Part shown: one piece after another, positions 6,684 through 14,717 of the stretch
How positions within the stretch are numbered: the first letter of the stretch is position 1
How the letters are laid out: every line of letters begins with the position of its first letter
Assembly (NCBI GenBank): GCA_000434295.1
Contig: HF994907.1
Location: forward strand, 14,238-29,198
DNA: 14,961 nucleotides
Reading direction: 5' to 3'
Source of the DNA: Acetobacter sp. CAG:977
GTDB lineage: Bacteria > Pseudomonadota > Alphaproteobacteria > CAAGCB01 > CAG-977
The notes under the pieces: generated by a model
Seen by the model: the letters and a program-made list of their open reading frames with translations, nothing else
Told to the model about the DNA's origin: nothing
The model's database searches: none
Program-made: the position numbers and the translations under genes

Positions 6684-7985
6684 TTAATTATCTTTAATAA
6701 AATCCGCGGGAATCTCTTTGACCGTTTTTGCTCCCAGCTCCTTTAATCGGTTCGCCAGAGTCAAGGCATTTCCCCGACCTTCGGTTAATTTCGTAACCGC
6801 CGCATCATAACTCTTGCGCGAGGCTTCCAATGATGAACCGATTTTTTTTAGGTCTTCTGAAAAATTCGCAATCTTATCAAACAGCAATCCTCCGACTGCC
6901 GCAATTTCTTGAACGTTTCTGTTTTGCTTTTCAAGGCGCCATAAGTTCTCAACCGTTCGCAGAATCGGCAATAAGGAAGACGGCGTCGCTATCACGACAC
7001 CGTGTCTGTACGCAAAATCGTACAGCGACGAATCGTATTTGACCGCATCAATGTAAGCGCTTTCTATCGGAATGAAAATAATGACGTAATCCAAAGACCG
7101 TTCTTTTAAAAGCTTTTGATACTCTTTGGACGACAGCCCGTTTATGTGCCGTTTGATACAGTCAACGTGACGGCTGAGCAAATGTTCTTTTTCTTCAAGG
7201 CTGCCGTCGCAGTTTGCGTAATCCATGTAATCGTTCAGCGAAACTTTTGAATCGACGATGATGTTTCTGCTGTCAGGCATATAAATAATAACGTCGGGAC
7301 GGCGGTTTTTGTCTTCGCCGTCTTTAAAATTTTCCTGCGTCGTGTAATTGATGTCTTTTTGAAGACCCGAGATTTCCAGTACGCGTTCAAGCTGGAATTC
7401 TCCCCAGTTGCCTTGAAGTTTTTTGTTGCCCCGCAAAGCATCGGTCAGACCTTGCGCGTCTTTACTGAGATTTTTGTTCAGATCCATCAGATTTCTAAGC
7501 TGAGTGTCAAAGCTGCTTTTGTTTTTAATGCTTTCTTCGTGAGCTTTTTCGACTTTCGCTTTAAAATCAGCCATTTGTTCTTTAAAAGGCGTCAGAACGG
7601 CATCCAATGATTTTTTTTGTTCTTCGGTGAACGAAGATGTTTGAGCTTTTAGAATTTCGCTTGAAACGCTTTGAAAGCGCAACGCCATCTCTTCTTTGCT
7701 CTTTCGAAGGTCGGCAACGCGCTCTTCCAGATATTTTTTCTGATTTTCAATGTCGGAAAGCATTTTAACGTTTTGAGCCGACAAATCTTCTTTTTCTTTT
7801 CTTAAAGCGGTGTTCTCGGCGCTTAATTCTTCGATGCGTTTTTCCTTTTCTTGAAGCAGGGTTGCCGCTTTTGCCGCTTCGATTTCCGCAGATTTGTTCT
7901 TTTGCATTTTAAATACGATTCGCACTAAAACCGCCGTCAGGATGAAAAGGACAACCCCCGCGATTTCTAATCCGTACTGTTTCAT
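6684..7985 (-). CDS. rmuC: DNA recombination protein RmuC
   Basis: A 433-aa RmuC-family protein. Residues about 6-24 form a membrane anchor (IAGVVLFILTAVLVRIVF). A long charged coiled coil, rich in E, K and L, covers about 33-110. The conserved RmuC domain fills about 160-420, with hallmarks GNWGEFQLERVLE, RPDVIIYMPDSRNIIVDSK (a nuclease-like PD..D.K arrangement), FIPIESAY and ATPSSLLPILRTV. The family is tied to limiting DNA inversions and rearrangements at repeats in E. coli and has been suggested to have nuclease activity; its mechanism is not settled. The start ATG has AAAGGAG upstream inside the end of the hydrolase gene, with one base between that gene's stop and this start. It is the last gene of the minus-strand run; no strong terminator follows. 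Confidence 0.93.
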   Translation of the reverse strand: MKQYGLEIAGVVLFILTAVLVRIVFKMQKNKSAEIEAAKAATLLQEKEKRIEELSAENTALRKEKEDLSAQNVKMLSDIENQKKYLEERVADLRKSKEEMALRFQSVSSEILKAQTSSFTEEQKKSLDAVLTPFKEQMADFKAKVEKAHEESIKNKSSFDTQLRNLMDLNKNLSKDAQGLTDALRGNKKLQGNWGEFQLERVLEISGLQKDINYTTQENFKDGEDKNRRPDVIIYMPDSRNIIVDSKVSLNDYMDYANCDGSLEEKEHLLSRHVDCIKRHINGLSSKEYQKLLKERSLDYVIIFIPIESAYIDAVKYDSSLYDFAYRHGVVIATPSSLLPILRTVENLWRLEKQNRNVQEIAAVGGLLFDKIANFSEDLKKIGSSLEASRKSYDAAVTKLTEGRGNALTLANRLKELGAKTVKEIPADFIKDN

Positions 7986-7986
7986 T

Positions 7987-8805
7987 TTATTCTCCTTTCG
8001 GAAAACGCTGCAAAAGCCAATCTAAAGCGTCGTTCGAAGCGCCGAAGTCAAAAAGGTCAACGTGACGGCCTTCGGGATAAATTTTTATGGTTTTGTCTTT
8101 TGACCCCGCGGCGTCAAAAATACGCCCGGCCTGTTCGACGGGAACCGTTTTGTCCCGTTCGCCGTGCAATACAAGCAGCGGAGCTTTCAAAGAACGAATT
8201 CGTTCTTCGGATTTATACGTATCTTTCATCATCAAAGACAAGGGCAGGAAAGGGTAAAACTCGCGCGCCGCGTCGATAAAAGACGTAAAACCCGCTTCCT
8301 GAATCAAAGCATCGGGCGGGATTTGTTCCGCCAATGCGTTGGCAACGCCCGTTCCCAACGACATTCCGTAATAAATCACGGGAGCGTTCGGACATAATCT
8401 TTGCGCAAGATCGCGCGCCCCCAAAGCATCCGAAATCAATCCGCGTTCGCTCGGTGATCCCGGATTGTCGTCATAGCCTCTGTATTCGGGTATTAAAACG
8501 CCGAAGCCCGCTTTTGCCATCGGAATCATTTTATGGGCGGCATCCGAAACAATGCCCGTATTCCCGTGAAAATAAATGATAACGGGCATTTTATCCGCAG
8601 GCGGGGCAAAGAAGGCTTTTAATTCCAATCCGTCGCGGGATTTATAGCTGACGGGTTTCATATTTTCGGGCGCTTCGTTCATGTACGGTGTAACGACGTG
8701 CTTTTGCGGAACGTACATCAGCTTGCGTTGGAACGCCCAAATCAGCAAACAGATCAGAAGATATGCCGCAATTCCCGCAATAATGATTTTCAAAGCCAGA
8801 GCCAT
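7987..8805 (-). CDS. Membrane-anchored alpha/beta hydrolase (YfhR/BEM46-like)
   Basis: A 272-aa serine hydrolase. Residues about 5-24 form one membrane helix, followed by the FQRKLMYVPQ segment that is typical of the BEM46/ABHD13-like group. The fold's landmarks are present: oxyanion strand FHGN at 79-82, EYRGY at 107-111, nucleophile elbow GMSLG with Ser149, acid Asp218 in HGERD, and His248 in GRHVDL. The catalytic triad is therefore complete. The substrate cannot be told from sequence; esterase or thioesterase activity on a membrane-proximal substrate is plausible. The start lies 13 nt after the lipoprotein stop with only a weak purine-rich ribosome binding site (AGAGAAA), and the stop is one base from rmuC, so it belongs to the same transcript. 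Confidence 0.88.
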   Translation of the reverse strand: MALALKIIIAGIAAYLLICLLIWAFQRKLMYVPQKHVVTPYMNEAPENMKPVSYKSRDGLELKAFFAPPADKMPVIIYFHGNTGIVSDAAHKMIPMAKAGFGVLIPEYRGYDDNPGSPSERGLISDALGARDLAQRLCPNAPVIYYGMSLGTGVANALAEQIPPDALIQEAGFTSFIDAAREFYPFLPLSLMMKDTYKSEERIRSLKAPLLVLHGERDKTVPVEQAGRIFDAAGSKDKTIKIYPEGRHVDLFDFGASNDALDWLLQRFPKGE

Positions 8806-8818
8806 ATTATTTCTCTAT

Positions 8819-9559
8819 TCAGGGGACAAGACGGCATACAAAGCCGTAGACACGGACATTGTCATCGGAAACGATTTCGATTTGTCCTTTGTGTTCTGCC
8901 AAATCCGCGCCCGATTCGTCAAACAGGATTTTAAAATCCGTCGTGCTGTCGCAAGCATCCAAAATCAGGCGGCGAGCCAATCTTTTATTGTCGTTAACGG
9001 TTCCTCCGAACAAACGTATGCGCATTTGGTGCAACCCGTCGTTATTGACGGGCAACGTGTCGACATAAGCGTTGATGTTGTCGATTTTATCCCATCTTCG
9101 TTCGGCAAGACTCCATTTTTGAGCGTCCTGAAACAAAGAATTTTCATTCGGTTTTCCCGTTTGGCACACATAAGAAACGCCGACGGACAGATCCGCATTT
9201 TGAAAAAAGTACCGGTCAATGCGTCTGCCGCCTCTGGGACGCACGGAAGGCAACAAAGTGTATGCCGGCGATCCGCAATCCGACGTCATAATGTTAAATG
9301 CGGTTTTTTGAGCCGCGTAAACATAGCCTTTTTCAATACTGGGCAACCCTTTGCGTTGCGGTACCAAGCGCAGGGTCGTCGTATCGTTTTCGTGGTAACG
9401 GTTGACCAAAATTTTAAAGTTGTCGGTTTCGTACCAATCCTTATCGGAGGTTTCCCAGTACTTGTATTCCCGATAAAGCGGGTAATCCGTTTCGTACATC
9501 GGTTTTAAAGAACATGCGGATAACGCTGCGACAAAAAAGGCTGCGGCTGCTTTAAGCAT
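8819..9559 (-). CDS. Putative lipoprotein of unknown function
   Basis: A 246-aa predicted lipoprotein. I chose ATG 9559 rather than the upstream in-frame codon at 9625 because residues 1-16 then form a clean lipoprotein signal (MLKAAAAFFVAALSAC, lipobox LSAC, lipidated Cys16), with GGAGAAAATA directly upstream. The mature protein starts SLKPMYETDYPLYREYKYW. It is soluble, rich in D, R, N and Y, and holds four more cysteines (TSDCGSP, SYVCQTG, LDACDST, GFVCRLV) that could form two disulfides in the periplasm. There is no repeat and no enzyme motif that I know. Its start overlaps the prfB stop by 8 nt, so translation is likely coupled to prfB. With Lys at +2 of the mature end rather than Asp, outer-membrane sorting is likely. 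Confidence 0.82.
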   Translation of the reverse strand: MLKAAAAFFVAALSACSLKPMYETDYPLYREYKYWETSDKDWYETDNFKILVNRYHENDTTTLRLVPQRKGLPSIEKGYVYAAQKTAFNIMTSDCGSPAYTLLPSVRPRGGRRIDRYFFQNADLSVGVSYVCQTGKPNENSLFQDAQKWSLAERRWDKIDNINAYVDTLPVNNDGLHQMRIRLFGGTVNDNKRLARRLILDACDSTTDFKILFDESGADLAEHKGQIEIVSDDNVRVYGFVCRLVP

Positions 9560-10668
9560 TATTTTCTCCGCCCGAAATGCGAGCCGCCAGAGAGGCTTCC
9601 AAAAACAAATCAATGTCGCCGTCAAGGACGCCTTTCGTGTCCGAGGTTTCGACTTCCGTTCTTAAATCTTTGACCATCTGATAGGGTTGCAGGACATAAG
9701 AGCGGATTTGGTGACCCCATCCGATATCGGATTTGGCGTCTTCCTGAGATTTCAGTTTTTCTTCGCGCTTTTGCAGTTCCATTTCGTACAGGCGTGCGCG
9801 CAACATAGCCCAAGCGGTGTCTCTGTTTTGGAATTGAGAACGTTGTGTTTGGCAACTGACGACGATTCCCGTCGGGATGTGGGTGATGCGGACGGCGCTG
9901 TCGGTTTTGTTGACGTGTTGTCCGCCGGCGCCCGAAGCGCGATACGTGTCGATGCGGCAGTCTTTTTCATTGATTTCGATTTTAATCGTGTCGTCAATGA
10001 CGGGGTAGACCCAAACGGAACTGAAGCTGGTATGGCGGCGGGCATTTGCGTCAAAAGGCGAAATGCGCACCAGCCTGTGAACGCCGCTTTCCGTTTTCAG
10101 CCAGCCGTAAGCATTGTGTCCGGAGATTTTAATGACCGAAGATTTTAATCCGGCTTCTTCGCCCGGGCTTTCTTCCAGATATTCGACTTTGAACCCGTGT
10201 TTTTCTGCCCAGCGCATATACATGCGCAACAGCATTTCCGTCCAATCCTGAGCTTCTGTACCGCCGGCGCCGGCGTGAACTTCCAAGAAAGTATCGTTGG
10301 CATCGGCTTCGCCGGACAGAAGGGCTTCCAATTCCTGACGTTCTGCTTCTTTTTTAACGTTTTGCAACGACGCTTCGGCTTCGGCAACGATTTCGTTATC
10401 GCCTTCTTCTTCGCCCAATTCGATCAGCTCTACGGCGTCTTTCAAAGACTGTTCCAAAGAACGGCATCCCTGAATGGCGTCTTCCAGACGGGTTCGCTCC
10501 GCCATAAGTTTTTGCGCACGTTCGGGATTGTCCCACAAAGAGGAATCTTCCGTTAAGGCATTAATTTCTTCCAACCGGTACAACGCGTTGTCCCAGTCAA
10601 AGATGCCTCCTCAGCAGTTCCAAAGACTGCTTGATTTCATTGATGGCGGATTCTGTTTCAGCTTTCAT
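9552..10668 (-). CDS. prfB: Peptide chain release factor 2, expressed by +1 programmed frameshift
   Basis: RF2, which releases nascent peptides at UGA and UAA. The gene is in two frames: a 23-codon first part starts at ATG 10668 (MKAETESAINEIKQ...) and meets an in-frame TGA at 10599-10597. A +1 shift there continues as LDWDNALYRLEEINA to the stop at 9552, giving 371 aa (E. coli 365). Family hallmarks are the SPF anticodon tripeptide (SPFDANARRHTSFSSV), the catalytic GGQ at about residues 248-250 (GAGGQHVNKTDSAVRITH), SDIGWGHQIRSYVL and VLDGDIDLFLEASL at the end. An AGGTG ribosome binding site precedes the ATG. Starting only at the downstream TTG (10583) would lose the N-terminal helix and ignore the frameshift signal. 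It follows mrcA after 23 nt and overlaps the lipoprotein gene by 8 nt. Confidence 0.96.
10596..10611 (-). promoter_or_regulatory. prfB: prfB programmed +1 frameshift site
   Basis: On the minus strand AGGAGG (10611-10606), CAT, CTT, TGA, C. The internal Shine-Dalgarno sits three bases before the slippery CTT, and the stop is TGA followed by C, as in E. coli prfB (AGGGGG, TAT, CTT, TGA, C). Low RF2 activity makes the ribosome pause at UGA and slip forward, so RF2 controls its own synthesis. The spacing and the two reading frames fit exactly. Confidence 0.95.
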
Positions 10669-10691
10669 AAAACACCTGATTTTTTTCGAGT

Positions 10692-13172
10692 TTAAAAGAC
10701 GCCTCCGATTCCCGGCATGCCGTCATCGATATCTTCGTCCGTGCGGCGCCGTACGGGAGAGGCGGTTTCCGTTTTTTGACGTTCGGCTTCATCGTCCGAA
10801 CCGTCAATGACTTCGCGGTTGGCGTTAATATTGTCACCGACCTTAAAGGCTTCCAAAATCACGTCTTTGTCGTTTCTTTTTGCGGGCAAACCCGTTCTGT
10901 GGTTGACGCGAACCAAACGTATGCCGGGCGGAATACGGAACGGAACGGGATGCTGTCCTTTCAAAGCTTTTTGAACAAAGCTTTTGAAAATCGGCGCCGC
11001 CGTACCGCCGCCCGTATCATGAGCGCCCAGCGTGCGGGGATCGTCAAATCCCAAAAACACCGCGACGACCAAGTCCGGCGTTACGCCGACGAACCAGTTG
11101 TCGAAACTGTCGTTCGAGGTTCCCGATTTTCCCGCAAACGTTTTGCCGAGACTGCGCAAATGAGATGCGCTGCCTCCCGGCGCCAAAACGCCCGTTAAGA
11201 TGTTTATGATTTGATAAGCGCTTCTCGGGTCTGCGATTTGCGAACGGATGTCGGGAATGTTCGGGGCGTCTTCACCGTTCCAGCTTTCGGCTTTGCATCC
11301 TTCGCAGGGTCTGGAATCCGAATTATAGACGGTTGCGCCCGTTCTGTCCTGAATACGGTCTATCAGGATGGGGGTAATTCTTTTCCCGCCGTTGACCAAC
11401 ATACCGTAAGCGGCGGCTAAACGCATGACGGTTGTTTCGCCCGATCCCAAAGCGACGGACATTTCGTTGGGCCAATCATCGGTAATGTTGAAGCGTTTTG
11501 CATAATCGATGATTTTATCGATGCCCAGCCATCTGGCTAAACGAACGGTCATCAGGTTTCTGGATTTTTCGATGCCGACGCGCAACGTCGTATCGCCGTA
11601 GAAACGGTTTGAATAGTTTTTGGGCTTCCATTTTTTGCCGTCGCCCTGATCCATGACGAACGGCGCGTCCAAAATCAGCGAGGACGGCGTCAACCCTTCG
11701 TCCAGCGCGGCCAGATAAATAAAGGGTTTAAACGCGGAGCCGGGTTGACGTTTAGCCTGAACGGCGCGGTTAAACTGGCTTCGTTTGAAATCGAACCCGC
11801 CGACCATTGCCAAAACGCGTCCCGTATGCGGATCCAAAACGACCATGGCGCCTTCGACGTTGGGCAGCTGACGCAGGGCGTAAGTGTTTTCGGGATAAAG
11901 AGTCCAACGCGGTCCGTATTTGATTTTTTGAACCCAAATCACGTCTCCGACGCTCAAAACTTCGTTAACGGCGTTGATTTCGGGCCCCAGCGTTTGTTCG
12001 GGCAAAGTTTTTCTTGCCCATTTAACTTCGTTTAAGGGGATTGTTCCCACAGTATCGTCGATCAGTCCGATTTCGGCTTTTTCTTCATCAACGGCTAAAA
12101 CGACGGCGGGACGATATACCGCGGGAGCGTAATCGGGCAAATTGACGGACAATAAAACGTCTAACCACGGTTCTTCTTCAATGTTGATACGCGTAATCGG
12201 CCCGCGGTAACCGTGGCGACGGTCATAATTGATCAGACCTTGGCGCAGAGTCGACGTTGCGATTTTCTGCATTTCGGGATCAACGGTCGTACGGACGGTC
12301 AAACCGCCTGTATAGAGGGCTTCTTCACCGTATCTGCCGACGATTTCGCGGCGGACTTCTTCGGCAAAGTATTCGGCATCGGATGCCGTTTCCTTTTCGG
12401 AGCGGCTGGCAAGGACGATGTCTTCCTGCGACGCGGCAAGTTCCTGTTCTTCGGTGATGTAGCCTTCTTCGCGCATGCGTGAAAGCACCCAGTTGCGCCG
12501 TTCTATGGCGGCATCGTGATGTTTTACGGGATCGTAATTGTTCGGTCCTTTGGGCAATGCAGCCAAAAAGGCGGCTTCCGCAACGGTCAGCTCGTCAAGC
12601 GATTTGTTAAAATAGTTCAGTGCGGCGGCGGCAATTCCGTATGAAGAATATCCCAAATAAATCTGATTGAGATAAAGCTCCATAATGTATTCTTTTGAAA
12701 AGGCGCGTTCGATGCGGGTTGCCAGAATGGCTTCCTTGATTTTTCGTTCAAAGGACGCTTCGTTTGTCAGCAGGAAGTTTTTGGCGACTTGTTGAGTGAT
12801 GGTTGACGCGCCCATCATGCGTCGTCCCGTTCCGATATTTTTTATGTTCAGGATGACGGCGCGGGCAATGCCGACAAAGTCGATGCCGCCGTGAGTAAAG
12901 AATTTTTTGTCTTCTGCGGAAATAAAAGCCTGAATGACTTGCTTCGGAATGGCTTCATAAGGGACGAAGGCGCGTTTTTCCGACGCGTATTCGGCAAGCA
13001 ACCGTCCGTCGGCGGCATAAAGTCTGCTGGTGATCGGGGGTTCGTACGTTGCCAGCTGGCGGTAATCGTCCACGCTTTTCCCGTAGTGGGAAAAGATGAT
13101 TAAAAGCCCGATAAGCCCCAAAATAGACAGGAACAAAGTATAGCTGATGAGGGTTGAAATCAGTTTTGACAT
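10692..13172 (-). CDS. mrcA: Penicillin-binding protein 1A (bifunctional glycosyltransferase/transpeptidase)
   Basis: An 826-aa class A PBP that polymerises and cross-links peptidoglycan at the outer face of the inner membrane. A membrane anchor lies at about residues 6-28. The GT51 domain shows EDKKFFTHGG with catalytic Glu87, GASTITQQVAKN, RKIKEA and EYIMELYLNQIYLG. A long OB-like insert typical of PBP1A separates it from the transpeptidase domain, which has S479-x-x-K482 (PGSAFKPF), SRN at 537-539 and KSGT at 682-685. Both active sites are intact. The C-terminal tail is acidic and arginine-rich, then ends GMPGIGGVF. A good promoter lies in the 68-nt gap after amiC, but no obvious Shine-Dalgarno precedes the ATG. 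amiC upstream and prfB downstream match the usual alphaproteobacterial order. Confidence 0.96.
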   Translation of the reverse strand: MSKLISTLISYTLFLSILGLIGLLIIFSHYGKSVDDYRQLATYEPPITSRLYAADGRLLAEYASEKRAFVPYEAIPKQVIQAFISAEDKKFFTHGGIDFVGIARAVILNIKNIGTGRRMMGASTITQQVAKNFLLTNEASFERKIKEAILATRIERAFSKEYIMELYLNQIYLGYSSYGIAAAALNYFNKSLDELTVAEAAFLAALPKGPNNYDPVKHHDAAIERRNWVLSRMREEGYITEEQELAASQEDIVLASRSEKETASDAEYFAEEVRREIVGRYGEEALYTGGLTVRTTVDPEMQKIATSTLRQGLINYDRRHGYRGPITRINIEEEPWLDVLLSVNLPDYAPAVYRPAVVLAVDEEKAEIGLIDDTVGTIPLNEVKWARKTLPEQTLGPEINAVNEVLSVGDVIWVQKIKYGPRWTLYPENTYALRQLPNVEGAMVVLDPHTGRVLAMVGGFDFKRSQFNRAVQAKRQPGSAFKPFIYLAALDEGLTPSSLILDAPFVMDQGDGKKWKPKNYSNRFYGDTTLRVGIEKSRNLMTVRLARWLGIDKIIDYAKRFNITDDWPNEMSVALGSGETTVMRLAAAYGMLVNGGKRITPILIDRIQDRTGATVYNSDSRPCEGCKAESWNGEDAPNIPDIRSQIADPRSAYQIINILTGVLAPGGSASHLRSLGKTFAGKSGTSNDSFDNWFVGVTPDLVVAVFLGFDDPRTLGAHDTGGGTAAPIFKSFVQKALKGQHPVPFRIPPGIRLVRVNHRTGLPAKRNDKDVILEAFKVGDNINANREVIDGSDDEAERQKTETASPVRRRTDEDIDDGMPGIGGVF

Positions 13173-13208
13173 TGTTTTATTCAGTCAGTTAATCCGCTAG
13201 AGAAACAA

Positions 13209-13237
13209 AATATATAAAGACTCGTTTCGTTTGTCTA
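13209..13237 (-). promoter_or_regulatory. Sigma70-like promoter of mrcA
   Basis: On the minus strand TAGACA (13237-13232) is separated by 17 bp from TATATT (13214-13209), each 5/6 of the consensus. It lies in the amiC-mrcA gap and predicts a start near 13202 with a leader of about 30 nt. mrcA, prfB and the genes after it could thus be transcribed without amiC. Confidence 0.6.
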
Positions 13238-13240
13238 ACG

Positions 13241-14440
13241 TTAATTAAAGTTTGCCTTATGTTTTTCGGCAAAATAACCGTTTACGGCGCGGACGACGGC
13301 TTTTGCCAGTTTTTCGCGGTAAGCCTCCTGACGCAACAATTTTTCTTCGTCACGGTTGGACAGGTACCCCATTTCCATCAGGACGGAGGGAACGTCCGGA
13401 GATTTCAAAACGGCGAACCCCGCAAAGCGGTGCGTTCTGGGCAACAGCCTGACGACGGTCTTTAATTCGGCGACGACTTTTTCGGCAAAGAAGGAAGACA
13501 GGTTGTTTGTTTCGCGTCTTGCCAAATCGATCAGGATATCGGTCACTTCCTGAGTTTCGCCGCTTAAGTCCAGTCCCGCGATGATATCGGCTTTGTTTTC
13601 GCGTTCGGCCAATTTTTCGGCTTCGGCGTCAGAGGCGCGTTCCGAAAGCGTATAGATGGACAACCCGCGCGTTTCGGGTTTTCTGATGCTGTCGGCGTGC
13701 ACGGAAATGAAAAGGTCGGCATTGGCTTTTCTGGCGAATTGGCGTCTGGCGTACAAAGCCAGTGCGCTGTCTTTTTCGCGTGTCAGCAAAACGCGGTATT
13801 TTCCGGTGCTTTGCAGTAAAGCGCGCAACTGTTTTGCCATGGCCAGCGTCAAGTGTTTTTCATAAACGCCCGATACGCCGATGGCGCCCGAATCTCTGCC
13901 GCCGTGTCCCGGGTCAATGACGATCAGGCGTTTTTTGGCGGGGGCTTGCGTTCGGCTTTCTTCGTTATCGTCGACGGAGTTGTCGTACCATTCGGACGGT
14001 ACGGTCGAAGACGAGGCTTGTTTCATCAATTCCAAATCGACGACCAGTCTCCATTGAAATCCGCTTTGGGGCGGCAGAAAGAAAGATTTTTTAATGATGA
14101 CGTCGCGGTCAAGTTCGAAAACGATGCGGGCGTCGTCGGATTTCGTGTATCCCAGCCGGATGTCGCGGACGAAATCGGGCTTTTTGGGCAAATCTTTTTC
14201 TTTAACGCCGAAGGACGATGTTTCCATGTCGATGACGACGCGCACGGGGTTTTTAAGAGGGAAGACTTTGTATTCCGCTTTTTCGGAGAGGTCGACGACG
14301 ATTCTGACGCTGCCGTCGCCCTGTCTGCCCAACCGTATTCCGCTGACGCGCGCGGCAAAAGACGGAGTTGCCGTCAGGACGCAATAGCCCCACAGCTTGA
14401 AAACCAGCCCCAAAAAAGTTCTTCGATGCATCATGGGCAC
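13241..14440 (-). CDS. amiC: N-acetylmuramoyl-L-alanine amidase AmiC
   Basis: A periplasmic zinc amidase that cuts the stem peptide from MurNAc, needed for daughter-cell separation. It is 399 aa from GTG 14440. ATGs at 14434 and 14431 are alternatives; a GGGGTG eight bases before the GTG favours the GTG. The N-terminus HRRTFLGL followed by a modest hydrophobic run to PSFA looks like a Tat signal, as in E. coli AmiA and AmiC. An AMIN domain (about 32-130) probably binds peptidoglycan or targets the septum. The Amidase_3 domain (about 170-392) has zinc ligands His179 (DPGHGG), Glu194 (VYEKHL) and His248 (SVHADS), and catalytic Glu356 (LMEMGYLSN). The 40-odd residues between 252 and 312 form the helical insert that blocks the active site in AmiB/AmiC-type, EnvC/NlpD-activated enzymes. 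It is followed by mrcA and transcribed away from rne. Confidence 0.93.
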   Translation of the reverse strand: MPMMHRRTFLGLVFKLWGYCVLTATPSFAARVSGIRLGRQGDGSVRIVVDLSEKAEYKVFPLKNPVRVVIDMETSSFGVKEKDLPKKPDFVRDIRLGYTKSDDARIVFELDRDVIIKKSFFLPPQSGFQWRLVVDLELMKQASSSTVPSEWYDNSVDDNEESRTQAPAKKRLIVIDPGHGGRDSGAIGVSGVYEKHLTLAMAKQLRALLQSTGKYRVLLTREKDSALALYARRQFARKANADLFISVHADSIRKPETRGLSIYTLSERASDAEAEKLAERENKADIIAGLDLSGETQEVTDILIDLARRETNNLSSFFAEKVVAELKTVVRLLPRTHRFAGFAVLKSPDVPSVLMEMGYLSNRDEEKLLRQEAYREKLAKAVVRAVNGYFAEKHKANFN

Positions 14441-14477
14441 AAGAATAACACCCCGAAAGTTAAAAAATTGATTCCAA

Positions 14478-14507
14478 GTTATAAAAATATGATTGTCCTT
14501 TGGTCAA
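14478..14507 (-). promoter_or_regulatory. Candidate amiC promoter
   Basis: On the minus strand TTGACC (14507-14502, 5/6) is followed after 18 bp by TATAAC (14483-14478, 5/6). The predicted start near 14471 leaves a leader of about 31 nt to the GTG. It interleaves with the candidate rne promoter on the other strand. Confidence 0.5.
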
Positions 14508-14521
14508 TAGGCGGGTATGCT
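14493..14521 (+). promoter_or_regulatory. Candidate rne promoter
   Basis: TTGTCC (14493-14498, 4/6) lies 17 bp before TATGCT (14516-14521, 4/6), giving a start near 14528 and a leader of about 285 nt. The -10 box lies inside the palindrome GGGTA-tgc-TACCC (14513-14525). A second weaker option is TTGGCG (14677-14682), 16 bp, TATTTT (14699-14704). Neither is certain. Confidence 0.35.
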
Positions 14522-14717
14522 ACCCACGCTGTCGAAGATTTCGTCGCCGATCTCCTTTGCGGTCGCTTTGCCGGGCAGGGCGGATTGCAAAACGGTACGG
14601 TCAAGGGGCGGCACGGCGGCACCTGTAGTATTTTCGCAGGATTGCGGTACGGAACATTTATTTTTTTCGGTCGGGTTTGGCGGTTCGTGACGATATCATA
14701 TTTTCAAAAAAAATCAT
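14504..14717 (-). pseudogene. Possible small gene or remnant, frameshifted at an A7 tract
   Basis: Read on the minus strand, ATG 14717 (AAGG eight bases before it) opens a frame beginning MIFFENMISSRTAKPDRKK that hits TAA just after a run of seven A (14667-14661). Dropping one A joins it to a frame that stays open to TGA 14506-14504, with coding-like content such as CSVPQSCENTTG, LDRTVLQSALPGK and ATAKEIGDEIFDSV. The joined product would be about 70 aa. First-codon-position G richness and GC at third positions resemble the neighbours. I know of no family. It may be a sequencing indel, a decayed gene, or chance; it conflicts with a long untranslated rne leader on the other strand. Confidence 0.3.

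Noticed and set aside
6375..6746. A plus-strand frame across the rmuC/cysteine-rich gap, including ATG 6624 (MAKLWQKYGRRK)
   Set aside because: It overlaps both real genes in antisense, lacks a Shine-Dalgarno, and its WQKYGRRK stretch is just the TATGGC repeat array translated.
8681..9508. A 275-codon plus-strand open frame opposite the hydrolase and lipoprotein
   Set aside because: It starts inside the hydrolase and covers most of the lipoprotein in antisense. It has no ribosome binding site or family motif, while the minus-strand frames have a lipobox and a catalytic triad.
10597..10668. A separate 23-aa leader peptide gene before prfB
   Set aside because: The internal AGGAGG, CTT TGA C and the in-phase +1 continuation show that it is the first part of RF2, not an independent gene.
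14517..14690. A 57-codon plus-strand frame in the rne leader
   Set aside because: Its ATG lies inside the candidate -10 box, there is no ribosome binding site, and the opposite strand looks more coding-like over the same bases.
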